DNA from: Nitrospina sp.
GTDB taxonomy: Bacteria; Nitrospinota; Nitrospinia; Nitrospinales; VA-1
Length of the DNA stretch: 35,997 bases
Assembly: GCA_018653085.1 (NCBI GenBank)
Contig: JABIAY010000024.1
Span: 1-35,997, forward strand
Reading direction: 5' to 3'
Made by a program: the position numbers and the translations under genes. Position 1 is the first letter of the stretch. Each line of letters starts with the position of its first letter. Of this stretch, positions 27,496 to 35,481 are shown piece after piece. The notes beneath the pieces were generated by a model, which was given only the letters and a program-made list of their open reading frames with translations, ran no database searches and was not told the origin of the DNA.

Positions 27496-29772
27496 TTGCG
27501 CGAAAACCTAAAAAAATATTCTCATTGGTTCATGGGTCTGGGTATCACCCTTTTAACGTTACTCACCTATTCCTATTCCCCGTCATGGGTACAGAACCTT
27601 GAAAACCTCTTGCAAAATTCGCACTTCCGTTTAAGAGGGCCCGTTTCTCCCGGCCCCGAAATCCTGATCGCAAAAATAGATGAAAAAAGCGTCGATAAAT
27701 TGGGGCGTTGGCCCTGGCCAAGACAAACCATGGCGAAACTGACACAAAAACTCCTGGACTATGAAGCCCGTGTTATTGCTTTCGATGTTATTTTTTCCTC
27801 CCCCCAGTCCAGCCCGGAATCTCTTGAACAATTAAACCGTGTGATCCCTTTAATTGAAAACACAGAGGCCCTGAAATCCCTGAAAAAGTTTATCAAGGAG
27901 TCCAACCCGGATGCGGAGTTTGCAAAAGTTTTATCCCAGGCCACTACCAAAGCGGTGCTCGGTTACTTTTTTCATTTTTCATCAGAAGAATTACATCACC
28001 TGAGTCTCGATCTTCGAAACCAGTATTTTGAAGATATAAAATCATCTCAGTTCAGGGGGTTTTTGAAATCGAAACAGGATCTGGACTTGTCCCGCCTGCC
28101 CTTCCCAAGTGCTTACGCGGTGGAATCGAATATCACAGCTTTTTCCAGAAGTGCAAAGAGCTCGGGTTTTTTCACTTTCAATATTGAAAATGATGGCTCC
28201 ATAAGACGTTTACCCCTGATTGTCAGGTATCACGATCCCGCTTCTAAAAAAGATTATTACTTCCCCCCGCTTTCCTTAAGAGCTCTGGAACAGTTCATGG
28301 AAGGAACGCTCCTTTTTCGTGTCGGTGAATATGGCATGGAAGAAGTGATACTGGATGGCAAATCCACCATAACCATTCCAGCCAACACTAAAGGAGAATT
28401 GGAAATCAATTTTCTCGGACCCAGGGGCACCTTTCCAGGTTTTTCCATCAGTGACCTGCTGGATGATTCGCTGAGTTTGAGCTTAAGAAATAAAGTGAAA
28501 GGCAAAATAATTTTAGTTGGAGCCACAGCTACGGCCCTGGAAGACATAAGGGTCACCGCATTTGATCCCAAGCTGCCGGGAATAGAAATTCATGCCAGTA
28601 TCATTGACAATATTTTAAGGAATAATTTTCTCTCCCAGCCTTCCTGGACCGCTTTGCTCGATTCTCTTTATTTATTGCTGATCGGGATATTCTTAACAGC
28701 AGTGTATTCCCGTATCCAACCCAAAATGAGTCTCCTGATCTGGGTCCTAAGTACGGGCGCCCTGTTCTATTTGAGTCATTGGTTATTCCTCAACAAGGGA
28801 TTCTGGTTGACGGATGTGTACGCATTGTTTGAGAACACCGTCATTGCCTCGGCAATCATGCTCAACCGTTTTGTAGACGAAGGAAAACAAAAGCTGTTTA
28901 TCAAAAAGGTTTTTGGTCAATATCTCTCACCACGGGTTGTGAAAGAATTGCTCAACGATCCCTCTAAGCTGAAGCTGGGAGGAGAACAAAAAGAGCTTTC
29001 TGCCCTGTTCACCGACCTGGAAGGATTCACCACCTTCTCAGAAAAACTCGGCGCCACGGAACTGGTTGACCTTTTGAATACCTACCTCACCGAAATGACA
29101 GATATCCTCTTGCAATACGATGGCACCCTGGACCGCTATGACGGCGATGCGATCAAAGCCTTTTTTGGCGCTCCAATTTATTTCGATGATCATGCAAAAC
29201 GTGCCTGCTGGGTATGTATAGATATGCAAAACAGGCTCAAAGAAATGCGGGTGAAATTCAAAGAGCAAGGCAAGCCAGAATTGTTAATGCGTGTAGGCCT
29301 CAACACCGGGTCAATGGTAATCGGTAACATGGGTTCAACCACCCGTATGATGTACGGCATGAACGGCGACTCAGTCAACCTTTGCGCTCGCCTGGAGGGA
29401 GCCAACAAACAATACGGAACCTATTCCCTGATCAGCGAGTTCACTTATCAAGCGGCCAAAGAGTTCATCGAAGTCCGGGAACTGGATACACTTCGCGTTG
29501 TGGGGCGTGCAACGCCTATAAAAATTTATGAACTCCTGGGGAAAACGGGAGAAATTGAGGAGTCTGTTAAGAAGACATTGCCTTTTTATAATAGCGGTCT
29601 GAATTTCTATAAAAACAGGGACTGGGAAAATGCCGGCAAGTGTTTTGAAGAAGGACTGCAAGCCAATCCGGAGGACGGACCTTGCAGAGTTTATCGAGAC
29701 CGTTGCAAAGAGTATCTTGACACCCCGCCTCCCGAAGATTGGGATGGAGTTTTTAACCTGCAAAAAAAGTAA
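27496..29772 (+). CDS. CHASE2-domain class III adenylate/guanylate cyclase
   Basis: 758 residues from TTG 27496. TM1 (about 10-28), a CHASE2 sensor (about 45-385, ILIAKIDEKSVDKLGRWPWPR, quoted in part) outside the inner membrane, three TM helices (about 388-457), a cyclase domain (490-680) and a short TPR-like tail. Metal-binding aspartates are in LFTDLEGFT (Asp507) and YDGDAIKAFFGAP (Asp551); the transition-state Asn and Arg are in VNLCARLE. The position that is usually Lys in adenylate cyclases is Arg547, and the second specificity site appears to be Gly621, so the nucleotide made is not certain. It lies beside three cNMP-binding proteins. The TTG start has only a distant AGAGG; no better start retains TM1. 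Confidence 0.92.
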   Translation: MRENLKKYSHWFMGLGITLLTLLTYSYSPSWVQNLENLLQNSHFRLRGPVSPGPEILIAKIDEKSVDKLGRWPWPRQTMAKLTQKLLDYEARVIAFDVIFSSPQSSPESLEQLNRVIPLIENTEALKSLKKFIKESNPDAEFAKVLSQATTKAVLGYFFHFSSEELHHLSLDLRNQYFEDIKSSQFRGFLKSKQDLDLSRLPFPSAYAVESNITAFSRSAKSSGFFTFNIENDGSIRRLPLIVRYHDPASKKDYYFPPLSLRALEQFMEGTLLFRVGEYGMEEVILDGKSTITIPANTKGELEINFLGPRGTFPGFSISDLLDDSLSLSLRNKVKGKIILVGATATALEDIRVTAFDPKLPGIEIHASIIDNILRNNFLSQPSWTALLDSLYLLLIGIFLTAVYSRIQPKMSLLIWVLSTGALFYLSHWLFLNKGFWLTDVYALFENTVIASAIMLNRFVDEGKQKLFIKKVFGQYLSPRVVKELLNDPSKLKLGGEQKELSALFTDLEGFTTFSEKLGATELVDLLNTYLTEMTDILLQYDGTLDRYDGDAIKAFFGAPIYFDDHAKRACWVCIDMQNRLKEMRVKFKEQGKPELLMRVGLNTGSMVIGNMGSTTRMMYGMNGDSVNLCARLEGANKQYGTYSLISEFTYQAAKEFIEVRELDTLRVVGRATPIKIYELLGKTGEIEESVKKTLPFYNSGLNFYKNRDWENAGKCFEEGLQANPEDGPCRVYRDRCKEYLDTPPPEDWDGVFNLQKK

Positions 29773-29896
29773 CCCACTAGGCGTGGGGCCAGTACTGCAT
29801 TACCCGTGAAGCAAACAATGCCATCAAGCGCACGTGATATTCTTCCTCAGCTTTCGTGCCCTGAAAGGGTAATACGTTAATTCTTCTTCCTGATAA

Positions 29897-30092
29897 AGAG
29901 ACCTTTGCATAAGTCGTCTTTGCGAATACTTCGGCTACGCTCAGCACAGGCTCCGTGAAGCCGTGATATTCGACCTTAGCTCTCGTGCCCTGCAAGGGTA
30001 AATCCAGCGAGACTCTGGATCGCCACGCCGCTTTGCGGCTCGCGAAGACGGCCCTGTGAGACCTGGTTTGTCATGCTGAGGCTCTCGAAGCA
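29897..30092 (+). repeat. Left copy of a mosaic inverted repeat
   Basis: Contains two blocks found exactly, in reverse complement, near 35.4 kb: 29 bp (29897-29925 against 35398-35426) and 36 bp (30015-30050 against 35310-35345). Looser similarity extends beyond, in the same order. The 36-bp block includes the hairpin GCCGC-TTT-GCGGC. Confidence 0.85.
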
Positions 30093-30126
30093 TCTCGCTC
30101 TTCTGCTTTTTCGACTTACGCAAAGC

Positions 30127-30155
30127 TCCCCCTGATAAGGGGGATTGAGGGGGTT
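30127..30155 (+). repeat. CCCCCTGATAAGGGGG element
   Basis: A palindromic core followed by ATTGAGGGGGTT. A direct copy with one difference lies at 35230-35258 and an inverted variant at about 35192-35220. These are REP-like intergenic elements. Confidence 0.75.
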
Positions 30156-30240
30156 AACTCTCATCAAGCCGAGATGAGTCGTTGCCAGCCCGGATATTGC
30201 ATGGGCAAATAAGTAAGAAGAGGACTTAATCTTTATATAT

Positions 30241-30336
30241 CCCCCTCATCCTAGCCTTCTCCCTCCAGGGGAGAAGGGACTTTTTGCTTCCTCTCCCTTG
30301 AGGGGAGAGGCAAGGCGTACGCCGCGGTGAGGGTGG
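30241..30336 (+). repeat. CCCTCATCCTAG-type repeat with two hairpins
   Basis: Two stem-loops, CTTCTCCC-TCCA-GGGGAGAAG (30256-30276) and CTCTCCC-TTGA-GGGGAGAG, sit between outer arms CCCTCATC and GGTGAGGG. This layout is common for dispersed intergenic repeats. Confidence 0.6.
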
Positions 30337-30371
30337 TTTAATAATGCCTCAGTTCACACACAGAAAAATGT

Positions 30372-30800
30372 TTACGGCAGGGGAGCCGTAAGAATTTTTT
30401 CGGTTTTGTATCTTGTCTGGCACTCGCTTATATCTGACTTTACAATCTTTTTTGCAAAAGCTTCGCCCAATCGAAGCCAACGTTCGGCCAACTCATCCGG
30501 AACACCAAACTCCCGCAAAGATTCACGCAATAGGGTATTTCTCAAATCAAAATGTTCCTGGGTAATGAACATACGCTGGTGACAACTAAAAGGGGTTTTT
30601 CCTGAAAAAATAACATTCCCTCCCATTTGAGAAGCGGCAAAATCCGTTTGCTGTCTCTCAATCACTTCCCGGTTTGTTCCCTCAAAAAAAGGAAGTAGTG
30701 AGGGGTGAGCATATACCTTGTCATAAAATATTTTATGCACCTTTTCCAATGTGGGACGCCCTCCTACAAGCTCAAAAAGTGATTTTTCGGTTTCGTTCAT
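30372..30800 (-). CDS. Truncated hemoglobin (copy 1)
   Basis: 142 residues from ATG 30798-30800; the upstream in-frame start at 30848 would add residues encoded by leader DNA. It has the truncated-globin pattern: LVGGRPTLEKVHKIFYDKVY (helix B with Tyr), FFEG, QQTDF, MGG and the likely proximal histidine in PFSCHQRMFI. Such globins bind O2, NO or CO through heme. It is the last gene of the mcp-globin-regulator-globin run. The first 28 residues match those of the other globin at 27 positions, while the rest is much more divergent. The sequence just upstream of the ATG is also shared by the two copies. Confidence 0.85.
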   Translation of the reverse strand: MNETEKSLFELVGGRPTLEKVHKIFYDKVYAHPSLLPFFEGTNREVIERQQTDFAASQMGGNVIFSGKTPFSCHQRMFITQEHFDLRNTLLRESLREFGVPDELAERWLRLGEAFAKKIVKSDISECQTRYKTEKILTAPLP

Positions 30801-30856
30801 AACACCAGTTGATGAAAGGAATAAGCAACCCCCTGCCCCTCTAGGCAACAGGGGGA

Positions 30857-31387
30857 CTATCGAAGGTCAGCGATTTCTTTTTTTAATTTTTCATTTTCGT
30901 CTTTGAGTCGTTTGATTTCATTTTCATAGTGGGTTTCCATCGTTTCCATCACCCCTTCCTGATCCCGCCCTACCTCTTTCATACAATCGACACAACCTGT
31001 TCTGTCGGAAAGAAACTTTTTTTGGTTCTCGATTGCAAAGGCGTAATTACTCAACATGGGCAATAACTCAGAAAAATCTACGGGCTTCTTGATGTAATTA
31101 TTGGCTCGCAGGCGGAGAGCTTGTATGGCAAAATCTTCGCTTCCAAAAGCTGTGAGCATCAACACAACGACATCGGGATTTGTTTTTCTGATTTTCTCCA
31201 GAAGTGCCAGCCCATCCATTCCAGGCATCTGAATGTCAGAGAGAATCAAATCAGGCTCAAAGCTGAGAAACTTATCATAACCCTCCACCCCATCCACTGC
31301 GGACTGGTACTCATATCCCTGCATTTCCATTGTTTGCTCTAAAAAACTACGGGAGTTTGCGTCATCTTCAACGATTAATATTTTCAT
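30857..31387 (-). CDS. Response regulator with coiled-coil tail
   Basis: 176 residues from ATG 31385-31387. The REC domain (1-120) has the acidic pair in ILIVEDD, the phosphoacceptor aspartate in LILSDIQMPG, the Thr in MLTAFGS and the Lys in YIKKPVDF. After it comes GCVDC, a CxxC motif, and then a charged coiled coil (ENEIKRLKDENEKLKKEI). There is no DNA-binding or enzymatic output domain, so it probably signals by protein contact. The CxxC could bind metal or sense redox state. It sits between the two globin genes and downstream of the chemoreceptor, with no histidine kinase or cheA in view. A TTG seven codons upstream is a less likely start. Confidence 0.88.
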   Translation of the reverse strand: MKILIVEDDANSRSFLEQTMEMQGYEYQSAVDGVEGYDKFLSFEPDLILSDIQMPGMDGLALLEKIRKTNPDVVVLMLTAFGSEDFAIQALRLRANNYIKKPVDFSELLPMLSNYAFAIENQKKFLSDRTGCVDCMKEVGRDQEGVMETMETHYENEIKRLKDENEKLKKEIADLR

Positions 31388-31447
31388 AGCTTCGTCTTTT
31401 GCATTCAATATTTCGCAACAAACAACTCAAAGTCATTTCCAACAGCA

Positions 31448-31885
31448 TTACAACTGCGATGGTTTTGGAAAGTCCAGGATGCTATCCGTGTTAAAACGCT
31501 TTTCACAGTCGCTAATATTCTTCTTTGTGATCGCCTTTTTAAAGGCATTGTCAATCCTGATCCATCGCTCGGCCAACTCAATAGTTACCCCGCACTCTAA
31601 AATACATTCCCGCAAAATCTTACCCCGTATATCAAACAATTCCTCCGGAATATTCATATGTTTATGCACAGGCTTGGGCAATCCCCCAGTATATAATTTT
31701 GCACCTCCCATATTGGATACCATGAAATCGGTCTGCTGGTTCTCTATATGCTTCTGGTCGATTCCAGCAAAAAAATGTTTTAGCCAGGGGTGGACATAAA
31801 GCTTGTCATAAAATATTTTATGCACCTTTTCCAAGGTGGGGCGTCCACCCACAAGCTCAAAAAGCGATTTTTCGGTTTCGTCCAT
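31448..31885 (-). CDS. Truncated hemoglobin (copy 2)
   Basis: 145 residues from ATG 31883-31885. LVGGRPTLEKVHKIFYDKLY, FFAG, QQTDF, NMGGAKLYTGG and the likely proximal histidine in PKPVHKHMNIP mark it as a truncated globin. It is paralogous to the copy at 30372 with an almost identical N-terminus and leader. It starts 83 bases after the mcp stop and precedes the response regulator by about 60 bases, so the four genes are likely one transcript. The gas ligand and the partner cannot be read from the sequence. Confidence 0.87.
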   Translation of the reverse strand: MDETEKSLFELVGGRPTLEKVHKIFYDKLYVHPWLKHFFAGIDQKHIENQQTDFMVSNMGGAKLYTGGLPKPVHKHMNIPEELFDIRGKILRECILECGVTIELAERWIRIDNAFKKAITKKNISDCEKRFNTDSILDFPKPSQL

Positions 31886-31934
31886 AATACCGGCTGGTGA
31901 AAGGAATAAGCAACCCCCCTCCCTATGAAGGGGA

Positions 31935-31944
31935 GGGGGGGGGG
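31935..31944 (+). repeat. Ten-base G tract
   Basis: A run of ten G (C on the coding strand) between mcp and globin copy 2, about 50 bases upstream of the globin ATG, within AAGGGGA-G10-AGG. Next to it, CCCTCCC and GGGAGGG arms can pair. Such tracts are prone to slippage. Confidence 0.7.
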
Positions 31945-31967
31945 AGGTTCAGGTTGCTCTTACCCTG

Positions 31968-34625
31968 CTAAATTTTGAAATTACCAACAAGGTTCTGCAG
32001 ATCGCTTGCGAGTCTTGAAAGCTCATCTGCGGCATCCTTGGTTTGACTGGAGCCTTGCGTTGTCTCTTGCGCCGCTGATGAGACACCCGAGATGTTTTCG
32101 GATATTTCCCCTACTCCTTTTGCGGCTTCTGCAACATTGCGCGACATTTCATTCGTTGTAGCACTTTGTTCCTCCACCGCACTGGCGATGGTGTTGGAGA
32201 TATCATTAATTTTATTAATGATGTCACTGATTTCTCCAATCGCCTGTACAGCATCGCCGGTGTTGGACTGAATCGTAGTGACTTTACCACTGATCTCCTC
32301 GGTGGCTTTCGCCGTTTGATTAGCCAGTTCCTTAACCTCGTTAGCCACCACCGCAAAACCTTTGCCGGCTTCACCAGCTCGGGCGGCTTCAATGGTCGCG
32401 TTCAAGGCTAAAAGATTGGTTTGTTCCGCGATCGAGGTGATCACTTTTACGACTTCACCAATCTCTTGTGAACTTTCACCAAGAGTGGCGATGGTGTCAT
32501 TGGTTTTTTTGGCAACTTCGACCGCCTCATTCGAGATTGTAGCCGCCTGAGTAGCATTACTTGAGATTTCACCGATGCTTGCGCTCATCTCCTCCGAGCC
32601 TGTAGCAACCGTCTGGACGTTGGTTCCCACCTGCTCACTGGCGGCGGCAACCACACCCGCTTGCGAAGAAGTCTCCTCAGCATTGGCAGACATGGTCGTG
32701 CTGGTAGCAGTGAGTTCCTCAGCGGCGGCACTCACCGATTCCGCGTTTTTGCCAATGTTTCCAATATCACTGCGCAGTCCGCTGAAAAACTTGCTCAAGC
32801 CTCCACCCATCTGCCCAATTGCATCTTCGCCGCTGACGGTGATTTCCTGGGTCAAATCTCCCTGGCCCGCAGCAGTCACAACACCCAAAATACTGTTGAC
32901 CTTGGTCTTCAATTCATCAGCGGCCTTTTGTTCACGCTCGGCATTTTCCGCAACCTGCGTTTCCATCGCGACCCGTTCTGTAACCAACTGGTATGTGGCT
33001 ACAGGCCCTATATAATTTTTATCCAAGTCATAGATAGCGCTTACCTGCAAATCAAATACCTCCGGTCCGATTTGGACCTGCGACTCGAAAGGCAAGTTAG
33101 TCGGATCCTTAATAATGCTCATTACCTTGTCCGGGTCTGTATGAAAAGCAGTTATCTGGTTGCCAATAACATTCTCAACATCCACCTTCAAAAACTCCTG
33201 CACTTTTCCGAAAATTTCCTTACCTCTGGGATTCATATATTTGACTTCAAAATTTTCATCGGCGTACATCACATTCATGGAAAGATTGTCTACCATTGCC
33301 ACAACCCGCCGCATTTCCGCATCCGCTTCAATTTTGGTTTTGGCATTAGCCAACATCTCTTGCAGAGAGGTCAGGAAAGCGCCTTGCGCATTAAATTTTT
33401 CCTTACTGACATCCTCACCCAAAATACTTTTCGCGTCAGTAATATAATCCCTCAGCATAGTGCTCAATTCGTTGGATTGATTAGCCATATTCCCCAACTC
33501 ATCGGTAGAGTTGACTTGAATTGCCGGTCGATCCAGATTACCTGCCACCATATCTGTAGAAGCCCGTGCCACTTGCGTGAGTGGACCTGTGACGGACCGG
33601 GTGATGGTGAACCCTAAAAATCCGCTTATGCCAACCGCGACAAAAAGCAGAGTCCAAAGCGTTGAGTTCAAATCTTCATTGAGTTCCTTGGACAAACTCA
33701 TATCGTTTGCCAGCAGTTTTTTCTGGTTCGCCGCCATGGCATCCAGTTGTTGTTTGATAGCAAAAGCAGTCGGCGCGGCCTTAGTTCCCAGCCAGCGATT
33801 CGCCATATTCCATTCGTTACCAGCGCGGATCTCAAACATCTTCGGTGGCATGGGGAGAAAGGCGGTTCTCGCTTCGGAGAATTCCTTGAACAGGGCCTGC
33901 TGTTTGGGGGTCAAGTCGCCCTTGCTGGCGGTCAAGTCACCAAACCGTTTGATGTTTTTCGTCCACATAACATCAAATGAATCTTTAAATTTCGCATCGC
34001 CCGAAAGCAGGTAGGCACGGATACTTGCCAGGGCACGGGCAGTCGTTCCACGAACATCGGCCATCATGCCAAGCAGGGCTTTTCTTTTAGGTGTGGCTTC
34101 CAGTGTCGCTTCGATATTGATGATCTTGGTGATATTCCCTACCAGAATGGCCGCCTTGGGTGCCGCATCCTTGAACAGGATTTTATTGGCCGGCAGGTTC
34201 TCTATGGTCTGGGAAATATCCTCGATTTCCTTTTGGTATTGCTCGAAATCCTTTAACTTCGTTTTAATGATCTTCAACCGTTCCACGTTTTTGGGATTGG
34301 TCCAGGTTTTTGCAAACCCCTCCATTGTTTTGAGGGAGGAATTGATCTCTGTATCCCAGGCTTTTTGTCGCTCGACCTTAAACTTGTCTTTGCCGAGAAT
34401 CATCCAGCCACGTAGAGCCGCCAGAGAATGGTTGATGCCATTGAGCATCATCAGGCTGGCACGAGCGGTGGGAACACGCAAATCCACAACTTTTGTGGAA
34501 AGTGCGTTGGTTTTCCCAACCTGATTGAAAGTGATAAACACCACCCCAATCAGGACAAATGTTACCAGCGCAAACCCAAGTCCAATTTTTTTGCCAATTT
34601 TCAAATCACGATAAATTTGTAGCAT
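31968..34625 (-). CDS. Methyl-accepting chemotaxis protein with PAS domain
   Basis: 885 residues from ATG 34623-34625, preceded by GGAGG. TM1 is at about 14-34, a large helical periplasmic sensor at about 35-325, TM2 at about 328-350, then HAMP ([15 protein letters not shown]). A PAS-like domain (about 440-560, [20 protein letters not shown]) and a second HAMP-like segment follow. The signalling domain has the tip [28 protein letters not shown]. It should relay an external signal to CheA/CheW, none of which is in the window. The C-terminus lacks a CheR-docking pentapeptide. It heads the run with the two globins and the response regulator; the PAS domain could itself sense redox or a ligand. 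Confidence 0.93.
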   Translation of the reverse strand: MLQIYRDLKIGKKIGLGFALVTFVLIGVVFITFNQVGKTNALSTKVVDLRVPTARASLMMLNGINHSLAALRGWMILGKDKFKVERQKAWDTEINSSLKTMEGFAKTWTNPKNVERLKIIKTKLKDFEQYQKEIEDISQTIENLPANKILFKDAAPKAAILVGNITKIINIEATLEATPKRKALLGMMADVRGTTARALASIRAYLLSGDAKFKDSFDVMWTKNIKRFGDLTASKGDLTPKQQALFKEFSEARTAFLPMPPKMFEIRAGNEWNMANRWLGTKAAPTAFAIKQQLDAMAANQKKLLANDMSLSKELNEDLNSTLWTLLFVAVGISGFLGFTITRSVTGPLTQVARASTDMVAGNLDRPAIQVNSTDELGNMANQSNELSTMLRDYITDAKSILGEDVSKEKFNAQGAFLTSLQEMLANAKTKIEADAEMRRVVAMVDNLSMNVMYADENFEVKYMNPRGKEIFGKVQEFLKVDVENVIGNQITAFHTDPDKVMSIIKDPTNLPFESQVQIGPEVFDLQVSAIYDLDKNYIGPVATYQLVTERVAMETQVAENAEREQKAADELKTKVNSILGVVTAAGQGDLTQEITVSGEDAIGQMGGGLSKFFSGLRSDIGNIGKNAESVSAAAEELTATSTTMSANAEETSSQAGVVAAASEQVGTNVQTVATGSEEMSASIGEISSNATQAATISNEAVEVAKKTNDTIATLGESSQEIGEVVKVITSIAEQTNLLALNATIEAARAGEAGKGFAVVANEVKELANQTAKATEEISGKVTTIQSNTGDAVQAIGEISDIINKINDISNTIASAVEEQSATTNEMSRNVAEAAKGVGEISENISGVSSAAQETTQGSSQTKDAADELSRLASDLQNLVGNFKI

Positions 34626-35191
34626 GATCCGCCCCCTCCTCAAGAAATCGATTCAAGAAACCTAAATAAATATTTTTACTATATTTATACAAGTACTGTG
34701 TACCTTCAGAGCTATCACAGCATTCTATATAAAAGCGTGCGAAAATTAATCCCCACGCAAAGCTAAAGAAACGCAAATACAATGATTAATGGACAATTGT
34801 ACTCCTTTTCACTTACCATGTAAACAATAATTGCCCAGAGTGTCGATTCTTTGACGAATATGCCTATTGGGAGCCCGATATTACATAAATAAAGAGTTCA
34901 GAGTCCTGCCGCAAATTCTAACAACGAAAACCTTTGTAAGGCCGTCAGTCTTATAATAGCAAGATAGATGCCAGCAAGGGCTGTCAGTCCCCGTCTCAAA
35001 ATTTTAACAATCAGGGATTAACATAAATAACTATATTTAAATGCGTTATCAGTTATGTCCCAGTTTGGTAACATCAAAAAACCAGAGGGGGTTGCGAACT
35101 GAGAGCCTGAATATTCCGTATAAATGTAATGAAAGTTATACTGGCGGGCGGGGGATTGTAAAAAATAGTGGGTTGGGCATTGCCCGAATGT

Positions 35192-35258
35192 AACCCCCCT
35201 AGCCCCCCTTATCAGGGGGGAATTGATCGTCCCCCTGATAAGGGGGACTGAGGGGGTT
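35192..35258. repeat. Pair of GGGGG-palindrome elements, head to head
   Basis: An inverted variant (35192-35220) and a direct copy (35230-35258) of the CCCCCTGATAAGGGGG element seen at 30127. Together they can form one long hairpin. Confidence 0.7.
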
Positions 35259-35266
35259 GCTTTTAC

Positions 35267-35426
35267 CCGCTTCGGCAAGCTCAGCGTGACAAATCAAACC
35301 CCACAGGGTCGTCTTCGCGAGCCGCAAAGCGGCGTGGCGATCCAGCCAGCGTGACGCTGGACTCAACAACAAAACCTTCTGGATTGCTTCGCTATGCTCG
35401 CAAAGACGACTTATGCAAAGGTCTCT
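35267..35426 (-). repeat. Right copy of the mosaic inverted repeat
   Basis: Reverse complement of the repeat at 29897-30092, with exact 36-bp (35310-35345) and 29-bp (35398-35426) blocks in the same order. With the left copy it brackets the globin-chemoreceptor genes. Confidence 0.85.
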
Positions 35427-35481
35427 ATGAAGGGAGGGAAGTTTATCAAGGATTCCACTTTACCCCTGGCGGTTCGCCGGG

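Larger units (their letters stand above)
29773..30371. other. Repeat-rich intergenic region
   Basis: About 600 bases without a credible gene; short frames here are made of repeats. It begins with a CCCAC-TAGGC-GTGGG hairpin just after the cyclase stop and then holds several classes of dispersed repeat, listed separately. A hairpin followed by TTTTT (about 30255-30286) could end plus-strand transcription. Confidence 0.7.
34626..35481. other. Long intergenic region upstream of mcp, with repeats
   Basis: About 850 bases. The half near mcp (34626-35040) is AT-rich with no convincing gene and should hold the mcp promoter; TATAAA-like boxes at about 34685 are candidates. GGCCGTCAGTC (about 34940) and GGGCTGTCAGTC (about 34978) form a short imperfect direct repeat. 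From about 35160 on it is dispersed repeats. I see no tRNA or ncRNA signature. Confidence 0.6.

Noticed and set aside
29777-30167. Several short minus-strand frames
   Set aside because: They consist of dispersed repeat sequence (CGAAGC and GGGGG elements), with no ribosome-binding sites.
32661-33617. 318-codon plus-strand open frame
   Set aside because: It is antisense to the chemoreceptor gene, whose domains are complete across this stretch.
35018-35278. 86-codon minus-strand frame
   Set aside because: Half of it is the GGGGG-palindrome repeat read as codons; there is no family resemblance.
29773-35481. CRISPR array or insertion sequence as explanation for the repeats
   Set aside because: Repeats are not evenly spaced with unique spacers, and there is no transposase gene between or beside them.
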